From Rhodoplanes serenus (GTDB taxonomy: Bacteria; Pseudomonadota; Alphaproteobacteria; Rhizobiales; Xanthobacteraceae): a stretch of DNA of 64,000 bases. The translations under genes were made by a program, and so were the position numbers. The notes below the pieces were generated by a model. That model did not search any database. It was not told the DNA's origin and saw only the letters and a list, made by a program, of their open reading frames with translations. The stretch covers positions 1 through 64,000 of the forward strand of contig CAMDFO010000014.1 of NCBI GenBank assembly GCA_945897515.1. Reading direction: 5' to 3'. This document shows positions 41,999 to 51,554 of this stretch, one piece after another; position 1 is the first letter of the stretch, and each line of letters opens with the position of its first letter.

Positions 41999-42967
41999 CT
42001 AGTTCATCTTGATGTTGGCGGCCTTCACGATGACGCCCCATTTCGCGGAGTCGGTGCGGATCAGCTTGGACATCGCTTCGGGACCCGGTTCGCCGGCCGA
42101 TCCACCTTGGTTCTTGAGCCTGCTCTGATAATCCGGGCTGGCTTGGGCCTTGGACAGAGCGTCGCGCAGGCGCTTCACATGGGCGGCGGGCGTCTTCGCC
42201 AGCACGCCAAGTCCGTGCCAGCCTTCCGCTTCGACCGTGGGGTAGCCGGCTTCGCCGAAGGTCGGAGTTTCGGGGAGGGCAGGCGACCGATGCGGCGCCG
42301 CGACGGCGATCGCAACCACGGTGCCGGCTTTGACGTGCGGCGCGACCAGCGACGCGTCTCCGAACAAGCCGTCGATCTGTCCGGACAGAATTTGCGGCAA
42401 CGTATCGCCGGTGCTGCGGAAATGGACATTGATCAAGTCGATGCCCGCTTCGCGCTCAAGCAGCTCGGCAGCCAGATGCGCCACAGTGGCAAGGCCGGCT
42501 GAAGCGATCGTCACCTTGCCTGGATTTGCCTTGGCATGGGCCAGGAACTCGGCAACTGTTTTCACGCCCAAACCAGGCCGGACCACCAGCGTCTGCGCTG
42601 AGCGCCAAACCGTGCCGATCGGCACGAAGTCGCGTTCAGGTACATATGAGACGCTCCTGAGGTTGGGAATGATCGTCAGCGGCGCGATACCGCCCAGAAG
42701 CAGGGTGTGGGCGTCGTGGTCCGACTTGAAATAAGCATCGGTTGCATTCAGGCCGCCACCGCCACCGCGGTTTTCGATGACGACTGGCTGGCCAAGCTCA
42801 CGGCTGAACGATTCTTGCACCAGACGGGTGCCGGTGTCGCTCGATCCGCCTGCGGCATAAGGAATGATGATGCGAACCGCGCGGGACGGAAACTCGTCGG
42901 CGGCGGCTCCGAAAGGGCCGGCCGTCAACAACAGTGTAGTCAGAGCCGTGATAGCGAGCGACTTCAT
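41999..42967 (-). CDS. Bug-family (TctC) periplasmic receptor, tandem copy 2
   Basis: 322 residues with signal peptide MKSLAITALTTLLLTAGPFG before AAADEFP. Bug elements: IIIPYAAGGSSDTGTRLVQE, VIENRGGGGGLNATDAYFKS, TLLLGGIAPLTIIP, HFRSTGDTLPQILSGQIDGL, ending VIVKAANIKMN. It closely resembles the next gene (43006), including GGGGGLNAT, PLTIIP and TVWRSAQ. A lower-identity stretch after residue 200 may reflect different ligands. Confidence 0.94.
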   Translation of the reverse strand: MKSLAITALTTLLLTAGPFGAAADEFPSRAVRIIIPYAAGGSSDTGTRLVQESFSRELGQPVVIENRGGGGGLNATDAYFKSDHDAHTLLLGGIAPLTIIPNLRSVSYVPERDFVPIGTVWRSAQTLVVRPGLGVKTVAEFLAHAKANPGKVTIASAGLATVAHLAAELLEREAGIDLINVHFRSTGDTLPQILSGQIDGLFGDASLVAPHVKAGTVVAIAVAAPHRSPALPETPTFGEAGYPTVEAEGWHGLGVLAKTPAAHVKRLRDALSKAQASPDYQSRLKNQGGSAGEPGPEAMSKLIRTDSAKWGVIVKAANIKMN

Positions 42968-43005
42968 GACGTTCTCCCGATGCGGCGACGCCGCCTATAT
43001 GAAAG

Positions 43006-44004
43006 CTATTGTGGCTTGATGCCGGCAGCCTTGATCACCTGGCTCCATTTCGTCGCATCGTCGCGGATCAGCTTGGCAAGGGCCGCCGGACCTGGCTCGC
43101 CCGCGCTCGCGCCCTGCTTGGCCAGCTTCTCATGATAGGCCGGATCCTTCTGCGCGGTCGCCAGCGCACTTTGCAGCCGCTCGATGATTGGTTGCGGCGT
43201 CTTGGACGACACCACAAGGCCGAACCAGCTCTCAGCCGTCACGGTCGGAAAGCCGGCTTCTGCCATTGTCATCACATCCGGCAATGCCTGCCCGCGTGCC
43301 GGCCCCGCCACGGCTAATGCCACAATATGACCCGAGCGCACTTGCGGCGCGATGATCGGTCCATCGCCGAACAATGCGTCGATCTGTCCACCCATCAGTT
43401 GCGGCAGGCTCTCGCTGGTGCTGCGGAACGGGACATGGATGACATCGATCTTGGCCTCGCGCTTGAGCACTTCGATCGCGAGATGGGTGACCGCGCCGAC
43501 GCCGGCCGAACCGATCGTAAGCTTGTTCGGATTGGCCCTGGCATAGGCGACGAACTCCGCCACGGTCTTGATGCCGAGCGTGGGCCGTACCGCGAGCACC
43601 TGGGCGGAGCGCCACACCGTCGTGAGCGGCACCACATCCTTCTCGACGTCATAGGATACCGATTTGAAAGCCGGGATGATGGTGAGCGGTCCGATTGCGC
43701 CGACCAGAATGGTGTAGCCGTCGATTTCCCCTTTGAAATAAGCCTCGGTGGCGTTGAGCCCGCCGCCGCCGCCGCGGTTTTCGACGACGATCGGCTTGCC
43801 GAGCTCGCGGGCGAGCGGCTCCGCCGCCAGCCGCGTTCCGGTATCGCTCGGGCCGCCGGCGGCATAGGGCACGACGATGCGGATCGGCTTGTTCGGAAAA
43901 TCCTGCGCCTGCATGCTCGTCGTGGTGAACGCGAGTATGCCGGCGGTCACCACGCCTCGCAGCCAAAGGCCTCTCGCCGGACAGCGTTTCACAATGGAAG
44001 TCAT
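43006..44004 (-). CDS. Bug-family (TctC) periplasmic receptor, tandem copy 1
   Basis: 332 residues from the ATG at 44004 (AGGAG 8 bases before it), giving a signal peptide up to TTSMQAQDFP. Features: IVVPYAAGGPSDTGTRLAAE, VVENRGGGGGLNATEAYFKG, HVPFRSTSESLPQLMGGQID, QVIKAAGIKPQ. 38 bases separate it from its paralogue at 41999. Divergent from the amidohydrolase gene across a 233-base gap. Confidence 0.94.
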   Translation of the reverse strand: MTSIVKRCPARGLWLRGVVTAGILAFTTTSMQAQDFPNKPIRIVVPYAAGGPSDTGTRLAAEPLARELGKPIVVENRGGGGGLNATEAYFKGEIDGYTILVGAIGPLTIIPAFKSVSYDVEKDVVPLTTVWRSAQVLAVRPTLGIKTVAEFVAYARANPNKLTIGSAGVGAVTHLAIEVLKREAKIDVIHVPFRSTSESLPQLMGGQIDALFGDGPIIAPQVRSGHIVALAVAGPARGQALPDVMTMAEAGFPTVTAESWFGLVVSSKTPQPIIERLQSALATAQKDPAYHEKLAKQGASAGEPGPAALAKLIRDDATKWSQVIKAAGIKPQ

Positions 44005-44113
44005 GCGGTGCTCCTGCTTTATGCGATTTTCCGATTGATGGCTCAATCCATCAATGGCTCGTTGGGCCATGGCTGCATTGCGAAAACATCAAGCACGTTT
44101 GCCCACTCTCAAT

Positions 44114-44142
44114 TTGCACGGTCGCCGCCGGCACCCTATCAC
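44114..44142 (+). promoter_or_regulatory. Possible sigma70 promoter of the ACMSD-like amidohydrolase operon
   Basis: TTGCAC (44114-44119), 17-base spacer, TATCAC (44137-44142). Points to the gene at 44238 with about 90 bases of leader. Confidence 0.35.
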
Positions 44143-44237
44143 TCGCGAGGTTCGACATCCCCGCAAACTCGACATCGCGCAGATCTTCGGTTGGGATAGA
44201 GTGACGCACAGGATGAAATACTCGGAGAGATTGTATC

Positions 44238-45221
44238 GTGATCATTGACGCACATGCCCACTATGTGCCGCCAGCCTTCCTCGACGACATGTCGTCGAAG
44301 CGGCGGGCATTTCCTTCCGTGAAGGTTGCCGTTGAGAACGGCGGCGTGCGTTTCTCGTTTGCCGGCAACGAACCGAAGCGGCCGGTGGCGAAGGGCATGA
44401 GCGACCACGAGAGCCGCCGCACCTGGTTGGCCGATCACGGCATCGACAAGCAGGTGGTGGGCGGCTGGCTCGATACGTTCGGCTACGACATTCCGGCGGA
44501 CGAAGGCGCGGACTGGAGCCGCTTCCTCAACGAGCACATGCTGGCGGCCACGGCGAAGCTGCCGTTCCTGGTGCCGCTGGCGACGGTGCCGATGCAGTCC
44601 GGCAAGCACGCCGCCAAGGTCCTGGAGGAGGCGCTCGACGCCGGTTTCCATGGCGCGATGATCGGGACGCAGCCGAAGGGTGCGACCGGCGTACTCGACG
44701 ATCCGGACCTCGATCCGTTCTGGGAAACTGCGTCGCAGCGCAAGGCGACGCTGTTCGTTCATCCGACATTCGGTGCGCGCGATGATCGATTAAAAGCCTA
44801 CGGCCTCGTCAGCGCTGTGGGTCGCGTCACCGATACAACCATCGCGATGGCGAGGCTGTTGTATTCGGGTCACCTGACGCGATATCCGGGCGTCAATCTG
44901 GTGATCTCGCACGGCGGCGCGGCTGTGGCGATGGTGCTCGGCAGACTGCGCCGCAGCTTTGAAACTGCGCCCGCGCAGAACACCGATCCGATGGAAGGCT
45001 TTCGCAGATTGTTTTTCGACACCATCGTCTATGACACCGCCACGCTTCGGTTCATATGCGAACTGGCGGGAACGGAGAAGATCGTCATGGGCACCGATCT
45101 GCCGTTCGTGATCGCGGAACCGGAGCCGGTCAAGTTCGTGGACTCCTGCAATTTCGCTGCGGCCGACCGCGCCGCGATCCTGGGCGACACGGCCGCGCGG
45201 CTGTTCCGAATCGCGGCGTAG
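44238..45221 (+). CDS. Amidohydrolase-family decarboxylase (ACMSD-like)
   Basis: 327 residues from a GTG preceded by GGAGAG. Metal ligands of the aminocarboxymuconate-semialdehyde decarboxylase type: H6 and H8 in IDAHAHYVPP, His in ATLFVHPTFGA, His in NLVISHGGAA and Asp in VMGTDLPFV. The family decarboxylates or hydrolyses small ring-cleavage acids in tryptophan, nicotinate, vanillate and resorcylate pathways. Followed after 18 bases by a Mo-hydroxylase large subunit, consistent with a route that hydroxylates a ring and later removes a carboxyl group. Confidence 0.9.
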   Translation: MIIDAHAHYVPPAFLDDMSSKRRAFPSVKVAVENGGVRFSFAGNEPKRPVAKGMSDHESRRTWLADHGIDKQVVGGWLDTFGYDIPADEGADWSRFLNEHMLAATAKLPFLVPLATVPMQSGKHAAKVLEEALDAGFHGAMIGTQPKGATGVLDDPDLDPFWETASQRKATLFVHPTFGARDDRLKAYGLVSAVGRVTDTTIAMARLLYSGHLTRYPGVNLVISHGGAAVAMVLGRLRRSFETAPAQNTDPMEGFRRLFFDTIVYDTATLRFICELAGTEKIVMGTDLPFVIAEPEPVKFVDSCNFAAADRAAILGDTAARLFRIAA

Positions 45222-45239
45222 GCAAAGGTTTCGACCAGG

Positions 45240-47663
45240 ATGTCCGAACCTGCCAACAGCAACCGCATCGGCCAGCCGGTCCGCCGTCGCGAGGATCTCC
45301 GTCTCGTCGTCGGAAAGGGCTGTTACACCGACGACCAGAACCTGCCCGGCCAGGCTTATGCGGCGATGGTGCGTTCGCCGCACGCGCATGCGCTGATCCG
45401 TTCGATCGACAAGACCGAAGCCCTGGCCGTTCCGGGCGTGCTCGCGGTGCTGACCGGGTTCGATTGGCACAAGGACGGCATGAAGGCGATCCCCAACAAG
45501 ACCTTCTCCTGGCATCCGGCGGAAATCCCGCTGATCAACACCGACGGCTCGCCGCCCTTCAACGCGCCCGATTTTCCGCTGCCTGACGACAAGGCACGTT
45601 TTGTCGGCGAGGCCATCGCAATCGTGGTTGCGGAAACGGTCGCCGCCGCGAAGGACGGCGCGGAGCGCGTGGCGGTGGATTACGAGCCGCTGCCTTGCGT
45701 CACCACCGCGGTCGAGGCGGTCAAGCCCGGTGCGCCGCTGCTGCACCCCGATCATGGCTCCAATGTCTGTATCGATGCCGGCGTGGGCGATGCCGAACCC
45801 ACCAAGGCGGCGTTCGCGCGGGCCGCGCATGTCGTGAAGATCAAGACCTGGGTCCCACGCGTCGCCGGCTCGCCGATGGAGTTGCGCTCCGCGATCGGCG
45901 ACTACGACCCTGCGACCGGGCGCTACGCAATCTACACCTGCAACGGCCAGACGCTACGCCTGCGCAAGGATCTCTCCATCGTGCTCGACGTTCCCGAGGA
46001 CGACGTGCGTCTCGTCATTCGCGACGTCGGCGGAAATTTCGGGACTCGCGGCGCGATCTTCGCCGAGCAGCCGCTGGTCGCCTGGGCTGCGCGCCACGTC
46101 GGCCGGCCGGTGAAATGGACGGCGGATCGCAGCGAGGCGTTGCTGAGCGATTACCAGGGCCGCGATCTCGCGGTCGAGGCGGAACTGGCGCTCGACAAGG
46201 ACGGCAATTTCCTGGCGATGCGCGGCGATAACATAGGCAACCTCGGCGCGCACACCGGGAATTTCTCGATGGTCCAGAAGGGCGTCGAGATCATGTCGAG
46301 CATCTATCGCGTGCCGGCCGCGCATTTCCGCGCCCGCTGCGTCATGAGCAACACCGCGCCGACGCGGCCGTATCGCAGCTCCGGACGGCCGGAGGTGATG
46401 TTTGTGATGGAGCGGCTGATCGATCTCGCCGCCCGGCAATGTGGGTTCGACCGGATCGAGCTGCGGCGGCGCAACCTCGTCACGGAGAAAGAGCTGCCGT
46501 ACAAGAACCCGTTCGGTATGGTCTACGATAGCGGCGCCTATCACGAGGTGATGGAGAAAGCGCTGGCGCTCGCCGACTGGAAGGGTTTCCCCGCGCGCCG
46601 GAAGGAAGCCAAGAAACGCGGCATGCTACGCGGCATCGGCCTCGCCAATTACGTCGACACCGCCACCGGGGTTCCACGCGAGCGGGCCGAACTGACCATT
46701 CATCCGGATGGACGCGTCGATGTGACGATCGGAATCGTGACGAGCGGGCAAGGCCACGAGACCAGCTTTGCGCAACTGATCAACGAATGGCTGGGCGTGC
46801 CGATCGAGAACGTGCGGCTGATCACCGGCGACACCAACATCGTCAAGGTCGGTGGCGGCACCCATTCGGGCCGAGGCATGCGGCTCGGCAGCATCGTGAT
46901 CTGGAAGGCGTCCGGCAAAATCGTCGAGAAGGGGAAGCAGGTCGCGGCGTTGCTGTTGCAGGAGAAGCCCGACGCTGTCGAATTCCACGATGGGCGGTTT
47001 GTCGCCAAAACCGCAGGCGGCTCCATCAGTCTGGTGGAGGTCGCGGCAGCGATGAGCGAGCGGGCCGACCTTCCCGCCGAACTGCGAGGCCCGCTGGCGG
47101 CCGAATGCGACGAGACCATCAATGACGCCGCTTTTCCTTATGGCTGTCACGTCTGCGAGGTCGAGATCGAGCCGGAGGTCGGTCTGGTCAAGATCGTCCA
47201 GCATTCCACCGTGGATGATGTCGGCCGCGCCGTGAACCCCATGATCATCCACGGCCAGACTCACGGCGGCATCGCGCAGGGCGTAGGGCAGGCGCTGTTC
47301 GAGCAGTGCTTCTATGACGGCGCGAGCGGACAATTGCTGTCCGGCTCGTTCATGGATTATGCGATGCCGCGCGCTCGTGCGCTGCCGTCCTACACCAGCG
47401 AGATCAGCGAAGTCCCATCTACCACGCATCCGCTCGGCATGCGTCCCGCCGGCGAGGGCGGCACGACGCCCGCGCTCGGCGTTGTGGTCAATGCGATCGT
47501 CGACGCGCTGTCAGAGTTCGGTGTGACCCATATCGAAATGCCTGCGACGCCGGAGCGCATCTGGCGCGCCATGCACGGCAAGCAGCAGCGGTCACGCAGC
47601 ATGCCGGATCGACTGGAAGACCAGAACTTCGGGGGAAGTGCCTCGGTCGCTATTCAGACTTGA
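45240..47663 (+). CDS. Xanthine dehydrogenase-family molybdenum-cofactor subunit, divergent member
   Basis: 807 residues. Features: RIGQPVRRREDLRLVVGKG, DVGGNFGTRGAIFAEQPLVA, active-site loop APTRPYRSSGRPEVMF, TSGQGHETSFAQLINEW and catalytic Glu739 in GMRPAGEGGTTPA. The Asn in DVGGNFG and the PYRSSG loop set it apart from the three other large subunits here. It carries a 35-residue hydrophilic tail. No FAD or 2Fe-2S subunit nearby. It overlaps the convergent Bug gene by 14 bases. Probably same transcript as the ACMSD-like gene. Confidence 0.93.
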   Translation: MSEPANSNRIGQPVRRREDLRLVVGKGCYTDDQNLPGQAYAAMVRSPHAHALIRSIDKTEALAVPGVLAVLTGFDWHKDGMKAIPNKTFSWHPAEIPLINTDGSPPFNAPDFPLPDDKARFVGEAIAIVVAETVAAAKDGAERVAVDYEPLPCVTTAVEAVKPGAPLLHPDHGSNVCIDAGVGDAEPTKAAFARAAHVVKIKTWVPRVAGSPMELRSAIGDYDPATGRYAIYTCNGQTLRLRKDLSIVLDVPEDDVRLVIRDVGGNFGTRGAIFAEQPLVAWAARHVGRPVKWTADRSEALLSDYQGRDLAVEAELALDKDGNFLAMRGDNIGNLGAHTGNFSMVQKGVEIMSSIYRVPAAHFRARCVMSNTAPTRPYRSSGRPEVMFVMERLIDLAARQCGFDRIELRRRNLVTEKELPYKNPFGMVYDSGAYHEVMEKALALADWKGFPARRKEAKKRGMLRGIGLANYVDTATGVPRERAELTIHPDGRVDVTIGIVTSGQGHETSFAQLINEWLGVPIENVRLITGDTNIVKVGGGTHSGRGMRLGSIVIWKASGKIVEKGKQVAALLLQEKPDAVEFHDGRFVAKTAGGSISLVEVAAAMSERADLPAELRGPLAAECDETINDAAFPYGCHVCEVEIEPEVGLVKIVQHSTVDDVGRAVNPMIIHGQTHGGIAQGVGQALFEQCFYDGASGQLLSGSFMDYAMPRARALPSYTSEISEVPSTTHPLGMRPAGEGGTTPALGVVVNAIVDALSEFGVTHIEMPATPERIWRAMHGKQQRSRSMPDRLEDQNFGGSASVAIQT

Positions 47664-48630
47664 TGTTGGCGGTCCGGATCACCTCGCCCCACTTCGCGAT
47701 CTCCACGCGCTGGAGCGTGGCGAACTGCGCGGGCGTGCTGCCGACCAGATCGAGCCCCAGGGTGGCCGCGCGTGCGGCGACATCGGGTTGGTGCAGCGCG
47801 TTCACCACTTCCTGATTCAGTCGGGTCACGATCTCGGGCGGCGTGCCGGCGCGCACCACCATGGCGTACCAGTTCACCACTTCGAAATTAGGCAGGATTT
47901 CTTTCGCCGCAGGCAGATCGGGTAGGGCGGCCATCCGCTTCGGACCCGTGGTGGCGAGACCACGCAGACGGCCGCTCTCGATGTGCGGCTGCGCGATCGC
48001 CAAGGTGTCGAACACGAACTGAACCTGCCCGCCGATCAGGTCGGTGAAGGCCGGCGCGCTGCCGCGATAGGGTACATGGCGGGTGCGGATGCCGGCCTGG
48101 AGGTTCAGCAGTTCGCCGGAGAGATGCGGCAGCCCGCCGTTGCCGCTCGACCCGAACAGCAGATCGCCGGGCTTCGCCTTCGCCAGATCGATCAGCTCCT
48201 TGAGCGATTTCGCCGGCACCGAAGGATTAAGCACCAGCACGAAGTCGAGCGAGGCGACATGCGACAGCGGCACGAAATCGCGGTCCATGTTCATCGCCGG
48301 ACGGCCGGCATAGAGCACCGGATTGACCGCGAGATTCCCCGTGGTGCCGAACAGGATGGTGTGGCCGTCGGCATCGGCTTGTGCGACGCCCTGGGTCGCG
48401 ATCAGCCCGTTGGCTCCCGGACGGTTTTCGACGACCACTGGCTGGCCGAGCCGCTCCGACATTTTCGGCGCCATCAGCCGCGCCAGGATGTCGATCCCGC
48501 CGCCGGCCGGAAATCCGATGACGATCCGGATCGGCCGGGAGGGAAACGACTGCGCCCACGAATGGCTGGCGATCAGCGGCGCCGCGACCGCGCCGAGCAG
48601 AAATTTGCGTCGCGTTGTGGAAGCGGTCAT
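47650..48630 (-). CDS. Bug-family (TctC) receptor with a Tat signal
   Basis: 326 residues from the ATG at 48630: MTASTTRRKFLLGAVAAPLI, a good twin-arginine signal (RRKFLLG), ending SHSWAQSFP. Bug landmarks: IVIGFPAGGGIDILARLMAP, VVENRPGANGLIATQGVAQA, DADGHTILFG, RHVPYRGSAPAFTDLIGGQV. Its 3' end overlaps that of the Mo-hydroxylase gene, and it is divergent from the Asp-box protein gene. Confidence 0.94.
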   Translation of the reverse strand: MTASTTRRKFLLGAVAAPLIASHSWAQSFPSRPIRIVIGFPAGGGIDILARLMAPKMSERLGQPVVVENRPGANGLIATQGVAQADADGHTILFGTTGNLAVNPVLYAGRPAMNMDRDFVPLSHVASLDFVLVLNPSVPAKSLKELIDLAKAKPGDLLFGSSGNGGLPHLSGELLNLQAGIRTRHVPYRGSAPAFTDLIGGQVQFVFDTLAIAQPHIESGRLRGLATTGPKRMAALPDLPAAKEILPNFEVVNWYAMVVRAGTPPEIVTRLNQEVVNALHQPDVAARAATLGLDLVGSTPAQFATLQRVEIAKWGEVIRTANIKSE

Positions 48631-48743
48631 GGCGTTTCTCCCTGTTCGGCACTCGCGAAGCGCCATTGTAATTTCCCGCATGTTGGGATTATTGATAGCT
48701 TGAGGTCAAGGCCGGGGCGATAACGGCCGGCGAGGAGGGCAAC

Positions 48744-49817
48744 GTGACACAGACACCAGCCGCGGCGCGTGAGGTGCATGTCTACGCCGGCACCGCTGGC
48801 CATTCCGCCTGGTTCAGCGACGACCTCGGTAAGACCTGGATCCACCCGAACAGTCACTCCGGCATGTATCTGGAGTGCCGCGTCTGGGCGTTCGCCAGCC
48901 ATCCCGCGACGCCCGAGCGGCTGTTCGCCGGCACCGACATGGGAATCTTCCGCTGGGACGAGCCGGCGGCGCGATGGGTGCATCTGCCGTCGCCGATGAA
49001 GGATGTGTGGGCCGTCGCCGTCGATCCGGCGAATCCCGATGCGGTGATCGCCGGCACCCGGCCCGCAGGCTTCTTCCGCTCGACCGACGCAGGCCGGACC
49101 TGGACATCGCTGACGGCGCCGGGCGTCATCCCGCTCTCGGACGTGAACGCAGGTCCGACTCGGGTCACTCAGATTCTGTTCGATCCGGTGGACGACGGCA
49201 CGGTCTGGGGCACCGTGGAAGTCGGCGGCATCTATCGCAGCAAGGATCGCGGTGTCACCTGGGAATACAAGGAGAAGGGTCTGGTCTCCGGCGACGTGCA
49301 TGGGATCGCGGCGGTAAAGCTGCCCGGTGGCGGCAAGGTCGTGCTTGCGACAACCAATCGCGGCCTGCATCGCAGCGAGGACAACGGCGAGACCTGGACG
49401 TTCCAGGAGTTGCCGTCGCCTTGGCCCTACAGCCGCTCCGTGGTGCCGCGTCCCGACAACTCGGGCGTGGTGTTCCTGACCAACGGCAACGGCCCGCCCG
49501 GAAACGATGGCTTCCTGTTGCGCTCGCGCGACTACGGAAAGACCTGGGAGAACGCCAAGCTGCCGGGGCCGATCGAAAGCACGGTCTGGTGCGTCGCGAC
49601 CAACGCCGACGATCCCATGCTGATCTTCGTCTGCACCAATCTCGGCGAGCTGTTCCGAAGCAACGACGGCGGCGAGAGTTGGACGCGCTTGCCGCATCTG
49701 TTCGGCGAGTTGCGTTCGCTGCATTGGCGCGCGGTCCCGGCTGGAACGCGGCGCGCAGAGCATTCGGTGACGCGGCCGGTGCAGAAGGCCGTTGAGCTGG
49801 GCTGGGTGGCGGCATGA
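48744..49817 (+). CDS. Asp-box (BNR) repeat beta-propeller protein
   Basis: 357 residues from a GTG behind GAGGG. Six Asp-box units are visible: SDDLGKTW (about 25), STDAGRTW (about 113), SKDRGVTW, SEDNGETW, SRDYGKTW and SNDGGESW, spaced as in sialidase- or VPS10-type propellers. No signal peptide, so cytoplasmic, which is unusual for glycosidases of this fold. Coupled (ATGA overlap) to an Asp/Glu racemase-like enzyme and then a Bug receptor and cupin. The enzymatic or binding role is unknown. A TTGTAA-18-TATTGA element at 48666 may be its promoter. Confidence 0.85.
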   Translation: MTQTPAAAREVHVYAGTAGHSAWFSDDLGKTWIHPNSHSGMYLECRVWAFASHPATPERLFAGTDMGIFRWDEPAARWVHLPSPMKDVWAVAVDPANPDAVIAGTRPAGFFRSTDAGRTWTSLTAPGVIPLSDVNAGPTRVTQILFDPVDDGTVWGTVEVGGIYRSKDRGVTWEYKEKGLVSGDVHGIAAVKLPGGGKVVLATTNRGLHRSEDNGETWTFQELPSPWPYSRSVVPRPDNSGVVFLTNGNGPPGNDGFLLRSRDYGKTWENAKLPGPIESTVWCVATNADDPMLIFVCTNLGELFRSNDGGESWTRLPHLFGELRSLHWRAVPAGTRRAEHSVTRPVQKAVELGWVAA

Positions 49818-50503
49818 GCACCGATCGTTCGCCCTTGAAGGTCGGCCTGATGGTGCCGGCGAACAATACCACGATGGAGATCGAGCTTGCGGCGTGGCTA
49901 CCGCAGGGCTCGACCGTGACGACGGTGAAAATTCCTCGCGGGCAGGGGCTGCTGACGAAGGAAACCATCCCGGCCTATCGCGACAGCGCGATAACGCTGG
50001 CGCGGCAGCACTTCGCGAACGGCGAGGTGGAGTTGATCGCCTATGGCTGCACCGCGGCTGGGTTCATCTTGGGTCCCGCCGGCGATGCCGAACTTCAGAC
50101 GATGCTGACCGAGGCGACTGGACTGCCGGTGGTCACCACGGCGCGCGCCATGGTGAGCGCACTGCAACACGAGCGGGCCAAGCGTATCGCAGTGGTCACA
50201 CCATACAGCGACGCGGTGAACAAGCAGCTTGAAGCGTTCCTTGCCGATGGCGGTATCGGCGTCGTCCGCATGGATACGTTCCGCGCCCCGGATGTCATCG
50301 CGCTTGGCCGCATCACGGCCGATCAGGTGCGCGATCTGGCGCGCGCGACGATGGGACCGGATTGCGATGCGCTATTCATCGGCTGCTCGCAATTGCCGAC
50401 GCACAAGATTCTCGCCGGCCTGCAATCGGAGTTCGGGCGTCCGGCGTGGTCTTCGATCTGCGCGACCGCCTGGGATGCGAAGCGGCTGCCGGTTGCGGCC
50501 TGA
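49814..50503 (+). CDS. Aspartate/glutamate racemase superfamily enzyme (maleate isomerase-like) with both cysteines
   Basis: 229 residues. N-terminal KVGLMVPANNTTMEIELAAW, catalytic C79 in LIAYGCTAAGFILG and C191 in ALFIGCSQLPTHKI, as in maleate cis-trans isomerase and arylmalonate decarboxylase. Cofactor-free isomerisation, racemisation or decarboxylation is expected. It starts inside the stop of the Asp-box gene (ATGA) and precedes a Bug receptor by 79 bases. The receptor and enzyme probably share one substrate. Contrast with the Cys-less paralogue at 9337. Confidence 0.9.
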   Translation: MSTDRSPLKVGLMVPANNTTMEIELAAWLPQGSTVTTVKIPRGQGLLTKETIPAYRDSAITLARQHFANGEVELIAYGCTAAGFILGPAGDAELQTMLTEATGLPVVTTARAMVSALQHERAKRIAVVTPYSDAVNKQLEAFLADGGIGVVRMDTFRAPDVIALGRITADQVRDLARATMGPDCDALFIGCSQLPTHKILAGLQSEFGRPAWSSICATAWDAKRLPVAA

Positions 50504-50582
50504 CGACGCTCGGGAGGATACTGATCCATAAGGGCGTGCCGCGGCGAAGCCCGCAGGACGCGCCCACAACGGGAGGAAGACC

Positions 50583-51554
50583 ATGCGACGACTGCTTCAA
50601 TCGGTGATCGGCGCCGTTCTGCTGTGCGGGCTCGCGTCGCAGGCTCAGACCCAGACCTTTCCGGATCGTCCGCTCCGGCTGATCATTCCCTATTCGCCGG
50701 GTGGCATCACCGACACCTCGGCGCGGATTTTTGCCCCGCAACTGGGCGAGCAGCTCGGGCAACAGGTCGTGATCGACAACCGGCCGGGCGGCGCCGCGAT
50801 GATCGGCTTCGGCATGACCGCGCGCTCTCCGGCGGACGGCTACACGATGGTGTTCGCCACCACCGCGCTCGCCGCCAATCCGGTCCTGTTCAAGGAAATC
50901 CCCTACGACGCGCGGAAGGACTTCACCCCGATCAGCATGATCGGGGTGGTGCCGATGGTGCTGGTCGTGCCGCCGTCGTCGCCGGCAAAGACGCTGGCCG
51001 AACTGATCGCGCTCGCCAAGTCTAAGCCCGGCGGACTGAACTACGGCACCGCCGGCAACGGCAGCGACAATCATCTGGCGTCCGAGTTGTTCAACCACCT
51101 TGCCGGCGTGAAGGTGACGCACGTGCCTTATCGTGGCGGCGGACAGGTCATGACGGATCTGATCGCCGGTCGCGTTGCTTTTGTGTTCGCGACACTGCCG
51201 ACGGCGCTTGGGTTCGTCGGCGAGGGGAAGCTGCTTGCACTCGCGACCACCGGCCAGGTTCGCGCGCCGGCGCTGCCCGATGTGCCAACGCTTGCCGAGT
51301 CGGGCATGCCGGACTTCGTGCTCTACGCATGGCTCGGCCTGTTCGGGCCCGCCGGCATTCCGGCGCCGGTCCTCGCCAAGCTCAACACCGCGACCAACGC
51401 GGCGTTGAAGCACCCCGACACGGCGGAGCGGCTTCGCAAGATCGGCCTCGAGACCAAGGGCGGCAGTTCGCTGGAGACGGCGGCGCATCTGGAACGCGAG
51501 CTGAAGCGCTGGTCGGATCTTGCCCAGCACGTGAAGTTCGAGACCGCCAATTGA
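50583..51554 (+). CDS. Bug-family (TctC) periplasmic receptor
   Basis: 323 residues; signal MRRLLQSVIGAVLLCGLASQ before AQTQTFP. Landmarks: LIIPYSPGGITDTSARIFAP, VIDNRPGGAAMIGFGMTARS, ADGYTMVFAT, YDARKDFTPISM, THVPYRGGGQVMTDLIAGRV. Good ribosome-binding site (GGGAGGA). Its stop overlaps the TTG start of the cupin gene. Third gene of a probable four-gene operon with the Asp-box protein and the isomerase. Confidence 0.95.
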   Translation: MRRLLQSVIGAVLLCGLASQAQTQTFPDRPLRLIIPYSPGGITDTSARIFAPQLGEQLGQQVVIDNRPGGAAMIGFGMTARSPADGYTMVFATTALAANPVLFKEIPYDARKDFTPISMIGVVPMVLVVPPSSPAKTLAELIALAKSKPGGLNYGTAGNGSDNHLASELFNHLAGVKVTHVPYRGGGQVMTDLIAGRVAFVFATLPTALGFVGEGKLLALATTGQVRAPALPDVPTLAESGMPDFVLYAWLGLFGPAGIPAPVLAKLNTATNAALKHPDTAERLRKIGLETKGGSSLETAAHLERELKRWSDLAQHVKFETAN

